A DNA stretch of 64,000 nucleotides from Scandinavium ludwigii_A (lineage in GTDB: Bacteria; Pseudomonadota; Gammaproteobacteria; Enterobacterales; Enterobacteriaceae): contig CP191519.1 of the NCBI GenBank assembly GCA_050516505.1, positions 1 through 64,000 on the forward strand, written 5' to 3'. How positions within the stretch are numbered: position 1 is the stretch's first letter; every line of letters starts with the position of its first letter. Shown in pieces: positions 42,692 to 51,072 of this stretch. The notes under the pieces were generated by a model that saw only the letters and a program-made list of their open reading frames with translations, ran no database searches and had not been told where the DNA came from. Position numbers and translations under genes: made by a program.

Positions 42692-43955
42692 AGAGTTCTC
42701 CTTGCAGGATGTAGTGCAGCCTTGCCTGTGCCAGTGTCATGGACACTTTGCTGATGCGCACGCCGTCCGGCAGTGTGTTCAGGGCCAGGTTGTCAGGCGG
42801 GATATCGGTTTTAAGGGACCAGGCGTACATCAGATAAGGCAGCGGGACTTTGGTGTTACGTGCTTTGGGCTGAATACTGAGGTCTGCGTGCAGCTTCTGG
42901 GCGTAACTGGTCATCCACAGCAGCAGGTCATGTTGTTTTAATAACCGATCATTCTTTTTCGGTACCGGCACCGTGACCGTCTGAATGAACTGGGCGGTAC
43001 TGGCCGGGCCGGGGATATCAAAGACCGGTGTTTGCGGGTAATACACCGGCAGGCGGGCGGCAAAATCCCCTACTGTCTCATTACGCGGGCGTTTATAGCG
43101 ACTCATCAGAATGGTGTGACCTTTACCGTCTGACCCGCATTCCGAAACCGAGAAGACCCAACCGGCAATCGAGAGCGGCAGGCGGGACCACTGATGGCGG
43201 CAGCTGGTCAGTACCTCCAGCGGGGCGGCCAAAGTCTGCCAGGGGTTAGTCACATTTTTAGCGTTGTTCAGCCGGGCCTGTCGCGCCTGCACCAGGGCAT
43301 TGTGTGCCGCTGTTTCCTGCTCATGCTCTTTCACCGTCTGCCAGTGCTGCCAGCCAAGCCAGGCCGCCAGACACATGAGGGCAGCAAGACCAATCCGGGC
43401 GTTGGTTTTCTGGGTAGAAACAGGACGCAGGCGAACGGACAGGTAGCGGTTTACCAGTGACGAGGTACTCTCATCTAGGAGCGCCGCCAGTGAAGATTCC
43501 GAAGATGCCCTGTCCGGTAAAAATCCCGCCGGTGCCAGGCAAAACCCGTCATCACGGGGCTGAAAGCGGTAGAAGTCGTCAATGGCCGCCAGCACCCGCG
43601 ATTTAGATCCGGTGATATCAGACAACACAGATAACTCACCCTGAGTTATCGCCACAAACCACCAGGTATTTTCATCCAGCGGCACGATGGCCACGCCGCT
43701 GTCGCCATGCCTTTTCAATGCCGGTAGCACCAGTAATGCCAGTGATACCGGCAATCCACGCCGTGGCATTTCTGGGGCGTCACGGTCACAGCCGAGTAAC
43801 ACCCCTTCACTACTGGCGGACGGAACTACCACAAACCTGGTGGCGTCTTCATTTCTGGCCAGCACGCGTAATGCCCGGATGCGGTTCTGGGCAACGTACT
43901 GCCAGTGCATCCCGGCCAGGGCATTCAGTCGGCCATGTTTAATCAGTCTGGCCAT
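42678..43955 (-). CDS. pilO: PilO-like thin-pilus biogenesis protein
   Basis: The 425-residue protein has a cytoplasmic actin-like or PilM-like N-terminal half, one membrane helix (IGLAALMCLAAWLGWQHW, about 195-215) and a periplasmic C-terminal half. This matches IncI PilO, a required inner-membrane part of the assembly machine. It lies 4 bp after pilN. Confidence 0.88.
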   Translation of the reverse strand: MARLIKHGRLNALAGMHWQYVAQNRIRALRVLARNEDATRFVVVPSASSEGVLLGCDRDAPEMPRRGLPVSLALLVLPALKRHGDSGVAIVPLDENTWWFVAITQGELSVLSDITGSKSRVLAAIDDFYRFQPRDDGFCLAPAGFLPDRASSESSLAALLDESTSSLVNRYLSVRLRPVSTQKTNARIGLAALMCLAAWLGWQHWQTVKEHEQETAAHNALVQARQARLNNAKNVTNPWQTLAAPLEVLTSCRHQWSRLPLSIAGWVFSVSECGSDGKGHTILMSRYKRPRNETVGDFAARLPVYYPQTPVFDIPGPASTAQFIQTVTVPVPKKNDRLLKQHDLLLWMTSYAQKLHADLSIQPKARNTKVPLPYLMYAWSLKTDIPPDNLALNTLPDGVRISKVSMTLAQARLHYILQGELYAHR

Positions 43956-43959
43956 ATCG

Positions 43960-45594
43960 TCACTCCATCACGGTCGGGGTGATCAGAATGACCAGCATGG
44001 TTTTATCGTTCTGCGCATTACCGCCGCCGCCCAGGCCCCAGAAGGACGAACTGCCGACGCCTTGCTTGCTGCCGGTGTCGTTCATCTGCTGGAATCCGGA
44101 CAGGACCAGCGTCTGGCCGTTATGCAGCATGGCCCGCTGGGAGAAGACCTTCATTTTGGTCTTCATCAGCTCAATCGACGCATCCCCGCTGTTGAAGGTA
44201 CGGAACGTCGGGTCATCGCTCATGCTCAGACTGGCCAGCAACTGCACTTCACCGTCTGACGGGAGGATGTACGGAAGCACGGTCATGTTAAAGCCGGTGG
44301 TGACCGTGGATTTGCTGATTGAAGTCGAAGATCCGACGTTGGCGGTGTCTTCATTGGTCACGCTGTCGGCGTAGTCCTGCTGTGTCCCGACTTGAATCGG
44401 CACCGCTGACATATTGGTGGTGGTGGAGGCTTCCTGCGTCACGATGGACACGTTCGCCTGTTCAGACAGGGCTTCAAGAAACGCTTTCGACCCGGCAAAA
44501 CGGCCATTTAGGATGGTCAGCCCGCTGGTCATCGCATCGCTGGCGGTTCCGGCAAAGGCATTGGCCACCGATCCGCTGACTCCCCCGGAGGAAAAGACCA
44601 TATCCCAGTCGATGCCGAGCTGGTCTTCCCGGTGTTTGGTCAGACTCAGGACTTCAACGTTAATCACGACCTGGCGGTTGAGTTCGTTATTGCGATCGTC
44701 AATGTAGTGTTTGATGTTGTCGAGCACCTGCGGCGTATCCGTCACCGTCAACATTCCGGCAGACAGAAACTCACGCCCCACTCCCGGTGTGAGCATCGAC
44801 TGAATGGACTTATTCAGGTCGGCATACAACGACGTTTTAAGGGAGGTTTTGGTTGTTTGTTCTGTGTCGGTATCACCGGATAACCCGCCGGAGCTGCCGG
44901 ACGAACCGCCTGATGTGCCGTTACTGGATGTGGTGCCTGACACGACTTTGGAGCTGAAGTCCGTCACGTTATCCATGAACAAAATCGGATAGTGGCGGGT
45001 ATCGAGATAAAAGACCGATACGTGGCCGTGGTCATAGCGCCAGGACAGACCCATGCGGGTAGTGACGTTATCCAGTAATCCGGCTGCCGACCCCTGCCAG
45101 TAAACCCCGTGCAGAGTTTTGCCGGTACTCACTGGTCCGCCGCCGGTGGAAGCCATTCCCGCCAGAGAAGGCATCCCGGAATCGACTTTCGGTAAAGGCA
45201 GATTCCCTTTTACCTGTGCGGTTTCACTGCTCCCCCCACCTGCAATCGCTGATTGGGCATCAGCGGTGGCCGTGGCCGGCACCCGGCAGCTTTTGCTGAT
45301 AAAGGCCAGTACGTCGTTCAGGGAAACGGCACCTGGTCGCGTAAAGGTCACAGAGCACGGCGGCAGCTGGGATTTCTGGTTCTGCTTCGCAATCGGAACC
45401 GGGTTGATCCATTGCCCGGACATTTCGGTGACAGGGGGAACATGGGACGCGTCGTGCATCGCCTTGTTGCCGCGTGCGTAATCCGTGTCGGTTTTGTGCA
45501 GAGTATGGTTAATGTGGTCGAGTGAACTGCACCCGGACAGGCCAAAGGTTAACGCTGCGAAAACGGCCAGCGCCGTGAAGGAGGGGGTTTGCAT
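43960..45594 (-). CDS. pilN: PilN-like outer-membrane secretin lipoprotein
   Basis: The 544-residue protein has a lipobox, LTFGLSGCSSLDH. An N-domain (VVINVEVLSLTKHREDQLGIDWDMV as the secretin entry) and the C-terminal secretin domain (MTVLPYILPSDGEVQLLASLS, NGQTLVLSGFQQM) follow. It forms the pore for the thin pilus. A Ser/Gly-rich linker lies at about 225-245. It lies 20 bp after pilM. Confidence 0.93.
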   Translation of the reverse strand: MQTPSFTALAVFAALTFGLSGCSSLDHINHTLHKTDTDYARGNKAMHDASHVPPVTEMSGQWINPVPIAKQNQKSQLPPCSVTFTRPGAVSLNDVLAFISKSCRVPATATADAQSAIAGGGSSETAQVKGNLPLPKVDSGMPSLAGMASTGGGPVSTGKTLHGVYWQGSAAGLLDNVTTRMGLSWRYDHGHVSVFYLDTRHYPILFMDNVTDFSSKVVSGTTSSNGTSGGSSGSSGGLSGDTDTEQTTKTSLKTSLYADLNKSIQSMLTPGVGREFLSAGMLTVTDTPQVLDNIKHYIDDRNNELNRQVVINVEVLSLTKHREDQLGIDWDMVFSSGGVSGSVANAFAGTASDAMTSGLTILNGRFAGSKAFLEALSEQANVSIVTQEASTTTNMSAVPIQVGTQQDYADSVTNEDTANVGSSTSISKSTVTTGFNMTVLPYILPSDGEVQLLASLSMSDDPTFRTFNSGDASIELMKTKMKVFSQRAMLHNGQTLVLSGFQQMNDTGSKQGVGSSSFWGLGGGGNAQNDKTMLVILITPTVME

Positions 45595-45614
45595 AATCAG
45601 TCCAGAAGAATCAA

Positions 45615-46046
45615 TTAATTGAGGTACACCACACTGCCGTCGGGTATGGATGACGGCACAGAGACCGTCATATCCGTACCGATGGCATCAATCAGACGTC
45701 CGTTCGCGACCTTACCCATCAGCGCCGACGCTTCACTGGTCTTCTCCAGCTGCCACAACAGGCCGGGTGCATCCGGTTGCCACACCCAGACGCGGGATGC
45801 CTGAATAATGTGATGGCCATTTTTAGGCGGCATCACCGGGAGGGTGCTATCGGGCACCGTGCCGTCAGTTTGCGGGTGGTCATAGAGGTAATCGTCGAGG
45901 GCGGACATGTAAGCGACGGTCTGATCGGCCTGTTGTTCGGCGGATACCGAAGCTGCCGAATGGGTGTTGAGTGCGTGCGTATTACTTAGGGTGACAACCG
46001 ACATCAGAATGGTCATCACACAAGCCAGAAGCCAGACCATGATCAC
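45615..46046 (-). CDS. pilM: PilM-like thin-pilus protein
   Basis: The 143-residue protein has one N-terminal membrane helix (IMVWLLACVMTILMSVVTL) and a periplasmic domain. IncI PilM proteins of about 145 residues have this form, and their role is accessory. It overlaps pilL by ATGA. Confidence 0.85.
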   Translation of the reverse strand: MIMVWLLACVMTILMSVVTLSNTHALNTHSAASVSAEQQADQTVAYMSALDDYLYDHPQTDGTVPDSTLPVMPPKNGHHIIQASRVWVWQPDAPGLLWQLEKTSEASALMGKVANGRLIDAIGTDMTVSVPSSIPDGSVVYLN

Positions 46047-46840
46047 CTCGAAGGTTTATCATCAACCGTAACAAGGCACTGAGGGGTGGACGTCCCGGCA
46101 TAAAGCGGGGTAGCGGCTTTTTCATACAGGCTGAATATCCCGGTGAGTGCCGCTTTCCAGGTGCCGCTGAAACTCAGTGGCGCATCGATGCGGTAATTAA
46201 CGGGGGTTACCCACTGCACGCTCCAGTGGCCACTGTGACAATCCGCCGTGGCGGCCCAGGCATAAATCACATCCCGGAGAGTCTGGCCCGTTTCCGCCCG
46301 CCAGACCCGCGTCGGCACGGGCGGAGGGGTATGTATGACAGGGCCGATAAGAACCGAGGGCGCTTTGGGTATAGATGGTGTGGTAGTGGCCGTTGCACTG
46401 AAAGGATTATGTGGTGAAGGCGATACTGCCGGTTTCGTCGGCGGTGTGCAGACTGGCGCTGACAGCTGACCCTGGCCCTGAAGGTCAACCACCACCTGCT
46501 GTGACGCCCACATGATGGTCATTGTCAGATGATAATGACCGGCCAGCTGGTCGAGAACGTGCGGCCACGTATTATTGCCGAACCAGTTAACGTGTGTCCG
46601 GAAGGACTGTTTTACAGGGTTTGACAGGGTATAAGTCCAGCCGGGTGGGATAATGGCAAATAGCGCTTCTGAAAGAAGTTTGTTGTGTCCGCTGTTGTTC
46701 ACCATCACCGGTAATTCGGGTGGTGTACCGGTAAAGCGGACATAGGATAAATCTGACGTACAACTGGAGGAGAGGGGCGTTGCTGCATTTGCGGCATGAC
46801 AGCCCGCTAACAGTAAAGGGAATATTAATGCTCGCTTCAC
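46043..46840 (-). CDS. pilL: PilL-like thin-pilus protein
   Basis: The 265-residue protein has a lipobox-like signal (LIFPLLLAGCHAANA) and two regions: an N-terminal domain (SEALFAIIPPGWTYTLSNPV) and a C-terminal TcpQ/PilL-like domain (RVWRAETGQTLRDVIYAWA), joined by a proline-rich linker. It is the first pil gene, and pilI, pilJ and pilK of R64 are missing. It heads a minus-strand run of genes without a long break down to ardC. Confidence 0.85.
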   Translation of the reverse strand: MKRALIFPLLLAGCHAANAATPLSSSCTSDLSYVRFTGTPPELPVMVNNSGHNKLLSEALFAIIPPGWTYTLSNPVKQSFRTHVNWFGNNTWPHVLDQLAGHYHLTMTIMWASQQVVVDLQGQGQLSAPVCTPPTKPAVSPSPHNPFSATATTTPSIPKAPSVLIGPVIHTPPPVPTRVWRAETGQTLRDVIYAWAATADCHSGHWSVQWVTPVNYRIDAPLSFSGTWKAALTGIFSLYEKAATPLYAGTSTPQCLVTVDDKPSR

Positions 46841-47301
46841 CGTAATCCTCCCCAGTATTTTCGCGTGGTAATGCCTGTAGGCCGGGGTGAACCCGGATGC
46901 AATATTCTATTAAGCATGGAGGTTCCTGATCGGGTTTAAACATAAACATGTGGCTATACCCCTGACGAGGCACACCCATATATTTGCCGTTCACATTAAA
47001 TCGCTACGGCATAACGATGCCCCGCTACCGTTGGGGTGTGTTTGCTGGATTACTGCGGCCATCCAGCCAGGCGTAGCGCAAATTGTTAAAGAACTGAGGT
47101 TTCCCTCCAAATATCGTCGCATCCGATATTCGGACTCCTGCACAACATGTGTGAGGAGCCAGGCTGGACCCTGTAAAAAGAGCGCAGCTGTCCCTGAGCT
47201 GAATCATTTAGCTCATAAGAAACGAGATTTAAAACGTGCGTAGCCCGCCCCGATAAAGGGGATTAATCATTACAGATTAGATGGTTAGGGTGTTGGGCAG
47301 A
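46841..47301. other. Leader region in front of the pil operon
   Basis: I find no gene I can support. The stretch should hold the pil promoter, and a short CCCC-GATAAA-GGGG dyad lies near 47248-47261. The open frames across it on both strands lack a ribosome-binding site and show no familiar domain. Confidence 0.4.
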
Positions 47302-47487
47302 TTAGCGTGTACTAAGCTCGGCAGCTGCTCTCATCACGTCAAGAATATGGATCAGTTCTTTCTTTTTAGAGCGACCATTCCTTTTGGCAGAATCTTCAAG
47401 GAAATGATTAAGGGATTCCGACAGCTCAACGGTGATGTATTTCTTCTTAAAGGATTCGGTTGAGGTTCGTTGTTGAATTACGCTCAT
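47302..47487 (-). CDS. Small ribbon-helix-helix-like DNA-binding protein
   Basis: The 61-residue basic protein has KKKYITVELSESLNHFLEDSAK, a strand followed by a helix, then KKKELIHILDVM. This fits a ribbon-helix-helix fold such as TraY or Arc. It lies between the LuxR-type gene and the pil operon on the same strand, so it may regulate transfer. GGATAT precedes the ATG. Confidence 0.65.
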   Translation of the reverse strand: MSVIQQRTSTESFKKKYITVELSESLNHFLEDSAKRNGRSKKKELIHILDVMRAAAELSTR

Positions 47488-47555
47488 CAGCTATATCCAG
47501 TAAATATCAGGTTGGGAAAAGTTGAGATAAGTCTAACGAATAGCGATGAAGATGC

Positions 47556-47580
47556 GAAGGTGGCATTTTCTGCCACCTTC
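47556..47580. terminator. Perfect 10-bp hairpin behind the luxR-type gene
   Basis: GAAGGTGGCA-TTTTC-TGCCACCTTC. The stem is perfect but no T run follows on the minus strand, so it may terminate weakly or protect the transcript end. Confidence 0.55.
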
Positions 47581-47599
47581 CATCCAATGATAAAATATG

Positions 47600-48358
47600 C
47601 TAGCTGGTTGGGTGGTATATCGTAAATTGTTGAATCCCATCAGATAATTCTGGCGGCGTAAAATTAAGCCACCCTAATTTAACGATTTCGGGCATTATTT
47701 CTGTGTTTGTATCTAACTGTAAATGACTGAGCGTTATTTCAGCGCCTCGATCAATGCGCTTACGAACGCCGCTTAACGAAATTCCCAGAGTGTTTGCAAT
47801 CTCTTTTACTGTCAGCCCTGTGCAGTACAAATATAACGCAGACCACTGTTTATCCGTTAAAAGTGAATAGGGAGTCAGTAATTTATGGTCCTGGACAGGT
47901 GAATCTGAACCTTGATGATACATGCCTGAAAACTCATGCCATGAAACTGCAAAAAATTCGATTGCAGTGACATGTCCAGCATCTGACATGTGCGGGATAC
48001 GGTAAAAAAAATACGGAACATGGTGCTCAAAGGTTCCAAAAGGAAAGAACTCACGAGCAAAACTGGCCTTTTTATCACGCATCACAAGGTTTTCATGCTT
48101 CCTGATGTTGTCAGAAAACTCGCTTTCAAGCCCTGTCAGTTCCTGGAATGTTTTTCCTGTTACATCATAGGTGAGAGGAAGCCTAAGAAGCTCCCTATAT
48201 GCTTCATTTACATAGATGTAACGATGTTCAAGGTCTTTTATACCGGCAGGTTCAGTCGTTGATTCAAATGCATAAATACGCGACATCCCTACGGATGCTG
48301 CTGCTGCATTCACTGCTTGATATCCTTTAAAAAGGGCAATACGATCCCTGACAGCCAT
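47600..48358 (-). CDS. PAS-LuxR transcription regulator
   Basis: The 252-residue protein has a PAS-like sensor domain (GIKDLEHRYIYVNEAYRELL, then KTFQELTGLESEFS, about 38-125) and a C-terminal LuxR helix-turn-helix (LTDKQWSALYLYCTGLTVKE, then IANTLGISLSGVRKRI, about 165-205). It lacks the acyl-homoserine-lactone domain of TraR. A lux-box-like dyad lies 36 bp upstream of its start. Its place at the head of the pil region suggests control of pil or tra genes, or itself. Confidence 0.8.
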   Translation of the reverse strand: MAVRDRIALFKGYQAVNAAAASVGMSRIYAFESTTEPAGIKDLEHRYIYVNEAYRELLRLPLTYDVTGKTFQELTGLESEFSDNIRKHENLVMRDKKASFAREFFPFGTFEHHVPYFFYRIPHMSDAGHVTAIEFFAVSWHEFSGMYHQGSDSPVQDHKLLTPYSLLTDKQWSALYLYCTGLTVKEIANTLGISLSGVRKRIDRGAEITLSHLQLDTNTEIMPEIVKLGWLNFTPPELSDGIQQFTIYHPTS

Positions 48359-48393
48359 AAGCCGCCTCCATATCAGGTGGTCTATCGGTAGCT

Positions 48394-48420
48394 CGGCTTG
48401 GTATTACCAGTACCAAGTCG
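48394..48420. promoter_or_regulatory. Lux-box-like dyad
   Basis: CGGCTTGGTA-TTACCAG-TACCAAGTCG is an inverted repeat with 9 of 10 paired arm bases. It lies just in front of the PAS-LuxR gene and is a good candidate for its binding site. The rest of 48359-48690 is AT-rich and has no gene. Confidence 0.55.
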
Positions 48421-48689
48421 GGCGTTCTTTAATCCTATCAAAACAAATCCAAAACAGATTCAAAACAAATCCGTAATAGATTCGCAGATCTTTTATTATT
48501 ATATGTAAATATTTTCAATGCTTTGATTATTAGTGCTGGTTTTAGTGTGGAATTGGCTCGTTTTTTGCAATTAATGCGATTGGGGTGCAATAGGGGTTGT
48601 TGCGAAATGGGGGGTTTTGAGTAGAATGTAGGACAAGTCAGTTCGCTGGCAAAGGAGAGGGTTTGATACGAAGTGGGTATCGCCCAAAA

Positions 48690-48760
48690 AACAAAGCCCC
48701 GACAATCATCTTCTCAACTTGGCGGAAGGTCGATGGTAGTCAGGGCTCAGGTCGAAACCT
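48690..48760 (-). ncRNA. Antisense copy-control RNA (Inc RNA) of the second replicon
   Basis: The repA leader contains a 16-bp imperfect stem, AGCCCCGACAATCATC (48695-48710) with GATGGTAGTCAGGGCT (48732-48747), whose loop shows TTGGCGG (48719-48725). In IncI and IncL/M replicons the antisense RNA is transcribed across such a stem. The loop TGGCG can pair with CGCCA at 48807-48811, the pseudoknot that activates repA. The RNA ends are estimates. Confidence 0.7.
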
Positions 48761-48780
48761 AAAAAGGATTATACCGCAAC

Positions 48781-48834
48781 ATGCGTACATTTCAACTTTT
48801 GCTACTCGCCATAAGTGCGGGTAGTGGTGTCTGA
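48781..48834 (+). CDS. Leader peptide for repA (RepB/RepY type)
   Basis: A 17-codon frame MRTFQLLLLAISAGSGV ends at TGA inside the start of repA, which begins in another frame at 48815. IncI/IncL/M plasmids couple repA translation to a leader peptide in this way. The pseudoknot partner CGCCA is within it. Confidence 0.7.
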   Translation: MRTFQLLLLAISAGSGV

Positions 48835-49846
48835 GAAGAAACACTCTCAACGGCGACATTGGTCGCAACTCGATACGAACGATCAGGTTCGCTTCTGGCA
48901 GGACGTAGATGATGGCTCCATTTCATCGTTTCTGACGTCGCCTGGTAAAAAGAAAACCCGTCGTCGTCGTGGTGAACACTCCACAAAACCCAAATGCGAA
49001 AACCCGTCCTGGTTCCGTGCGGCTCACTACAAAAAACTTGGTGGCCAGCTTGGTCGCGTCTATAACCTCCTTGTAAAATCTGACCCGGACACCGGCAAAG
49101 CACAGCTACGCAAACACATGTCCCGACACCCGCTTTATGTGAAGGAACGGCAGCGTGCTGGCCGGAAGAATGCGTTTAAACCTGAGAAGCAACGGATGAT
49201 CGACAGTATCTGGCCGTTACTTGTCAGTTTTTGCGATGCAGCACACCATGGTGTGGGGATGTGTACCTCCCGTCTGGCCAGAGAACTGAGTCCAAAGGAC
49301 AAAATGGGAAATGTCATCCCTGGTACCGAGGTGACAGTCTCGCGCATGTCCAATTTATTGGCAGAACAGGTTCGGTATGGCGTTTTGGCGTTCTCGTCCG
49401 AAAAGGAATGGGATCGAGAAACCCGGACCTGGCTTCCGAAATACGTCTGGATAACCGAACTAGGGTTCAGCATGCTGGGTGCCGACCCGGTAAAGCTGCG
49501 CCACGAACAGGAAAAGCGCCTCCGACTAAGTGCTGAGCGTGAGCAGCTAATCAAGCTTGGACTTATGCACGAAGGTGAAGACATCTCTCCTGCGCACGCC
49601 AGACGTCGCTGGGCAGAAAACTGCACCCTGGCCGCCCTGAAGTTTCGCCGCAAGAAAGGTGCCGAACGAAAACGAGCCAACCGCCTGGCCCGTCTTCCCC
49701 GTGACAGCCAGGTGTATGAGATGAGTAAGTTCATCTTAAAAACCATGCCCCCTGACGAGGCATATTGGTGCACGTCAGAACGACTTGAGCAGTTGGCCAT
49801 TCAGCGCCTCTACCAGCTGAAGTTGTTCGAGGCATCGCCTTCTTAG
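48815..49846 (+). CDS. repA: RepA replication initiator, IncI/IncL/M-like
   Basis: The 343-residue basic protein matches the IncI-complex/IncL/M RepA family: FKPEKQRMIDSIWPLLVSF, LARELSPKDKMGNVIPGTEV and TVSRMSNLLAEQVRYGVLAF. It starts with GTG at 48815 inside the leader peptide frame, so translation is coupled. It acts at an origin just downstream. It is a second, independent replicon besides repE. Confidence 0.9.
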   Translation: MRVVVSEKKHSQRRHWSQLDTNDQVRFWQDVDDGSISSFLTSPGKKKTRRRRGEHSTKPKCENPSWFRAAHYKKLGGQLGRVYNLLVKSDPDTGKAQLRKHMSRHPLYVKERQRAGRKNAFKPEKQRMIDSIWPLLVSFCDAAHHGVGMCTSRLARELSPKDKMGNVIPGTEVTVSRMSNLLAEQVRYGVLAFSSEKEWDRETRTWLPKYVWITELGFSMLGADPVKLRHEQEKRLRLSAEREQLIKLGLMHEGEDISPAHARRRWAENCTLAALKFRRKKGAERKRANRLARLPRDSQVYEMSKFILKTMPPDEAYWCTSERLEQLAIQRLYQLKLFEASPS

Positions 49847-49875
49847 CGAAACAATCCTTCGAATAAATCAACGAA

Positions 49876-49890
49876 AGCCCCTCCGGGGCT
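49876..49890 (+). terminator. Hairpin after repA (CIS-like element)
   Basis: AGCCCC-TCC-GGGGCT followed by ATTTGTGTT. In this replicon class a rho-dependent stop region called CIS lies between repA and ori. Confidence 0.6.
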
Positions 49891-50160
49891 ATTTGTGTTA
49901 CCTGTCATCTATTGAAACGGCGCGAATTTAACCACCGCAGGACTCCTTATCCGCTCAAATGTCCCAGCAGGGGCTTTACGCACTAATATCTACACTGCCA
50001 CAGTGAGTTATGAACAGAAATCCGCAAACGAATAAGCGAAGAAATCCACAACTGAGTAAAGGAGAATCCGCAATTTATTCTTAACCCCCTTCTTTTATCT
50101 CTGTTCACTTCGTTTCAGAGAGATCCCTTATCGCCGTGCACACTGTGGAAAACAACATAG
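49891..50160. other. Probable origin of the second replicon
   Basis: The position downstream of repA and an imperfect DnaA box TTATCCGCT (49948-49956) suggest the RepA-dependent origin. Short direct pieces (AAATCCGCAA, AAATCCACAA, GAATCCGCAA at about 50010-50075) form a repeated AATCCgCAA set. The exact start is not visible. Confidence 0.5.
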
Positions 50161-50804
50161 AGGACTTCACTCGCAGCGGCCGGAGCGGCCACGCCGTTCA
50201 GAGAACAACAGAGTTAGCACCCCACGCTAACGCTTGGGGCAGTGAGAACAGAATCGTGAGAAGACCACAGTGACGTCTGTGAGCTTTGAGGGATTGGACA
50301 AATCCGCCACCGGCGGATGCGGCAGGAAATAGTTACAACATACGGTTAGGCATCAATAAAATCAGTCCTGTGCAAATCTGAAACCTTAGCGCTGTCCCCA
50401 CCACTGAAAAGCCCCGCCGCCCCGGTCCTTTGGGCCGGAATGACGTCGCTTTTAATAATGGATGTTGTAACTAGATTGAGGAGTGGCTGTTAGTTGTGTT
50501 GCTGCTGTGTCCTGAGTAACACGCTCGTAAGCGGCCCTTTGGTCCGCTAACGCGGAGATACGCCACGTCTGCGGCTACGCCTTGTCGTGGCCACTCCGAC
50601 CGCGCACTGAATTTTCTGTATTGCTTATAGCGGGTATGGCTTTGCAGGGTGGTGGTTGGGTTTGGTAGAACCTATCAAATGGATTAGCGGCTACGCCGCG
50701 TCTCCGGCGACACTAACCAACGGTATTACATGAAAATTCTGTTGTCGCCTCTTTAATAAACTTCCGCCTTGGCCAAAAAAAGTAACTCCAGTAACTCTAA
50801 AACG
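50161..50804. other. Non-coding, repeat-rich stretch
   Basis: I see no gene here. The sequence is rich in GC hairpin pieces such as AGCGGCC-GGAGC-GGCC and the inverse pair GCGGAGATACGCC and GGCGACA. It probably is an old insertion scar. Confidence 0.35.
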
Positions 50805-50834
50805 TTGCATTTATAGGGTTATTGGGGTTATAAT
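50805..50834 (+). promoter_or_regulatory. Promoter of hicAB
   Basis: TTGCAT (50805-50810), 18-bp spacer, TATAAT (50829-50834). A good sigma-70 match, 31 bp before hicA. Confidence 0.7.
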
Positions 50835-50864
50835 GATTATATCAGGACACAACAAGGCTTAAGG

Positions 50865-51044
50865 ATGGATAGCAGAAGATTAATTGCAGAAATCAAGGAA
50901 GATGGTTGGGTGCTGGCAAGGGTAAATGGTAGTCATCACCACTTCACCCATCCAACAAAGCCGGGGCTGGTAACGATACCTCACCCCAAAAAGGACTTAC
51001 CGATAAAAACGGTAAAGAGCATCAGAAAACAAGCGGGGATTTAA
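50865..51044 (+). CDS. hicA: HicA mRNA interferase toxin
   Basis: The 59-residue double-stranded-RNA-binding-fold toxin reads MDSRRLIAEIKEDGWVLARV with the catalytic His in GSHHHFTHP, then TIPHPKKDLPIKTVKSI. It cleaves mRNA when free of HicB. AAGGA lies close before the ATG. The gene is complete and precedes hicB by 28 bp. Confidence 0.93.
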   Translation: MDSRRLIAEIKEDGWVLARVNGSHHHFTHPTKPGLVTIPHPKKDLPIKTVKSIRKQAGI

Positions 51045-51053
51045 TCCCCGCTT
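51031..51053. promoter_or_regulatory. Palindrome between hicA and hicB
   Basis: AAGCGGGGATT-T-AATCCCCGCTT is a perfect 11-bp inverted repeat spanning the hicA stop. It could be an attenuator or an mRNA stabiliser that sets the toxin:antitoxin ratio. Confidence 0.6.
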
Positions 51054-51072
51054 TATCACAGAGGGTGAAAAT

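Noticed and set aside
46950..47243. 97-residue open frame on the plus strand in front of the pil operon
   Set aside because: No ribosome-binding site, no recognisable domain and odd composition. It lies in the probable promoter region.
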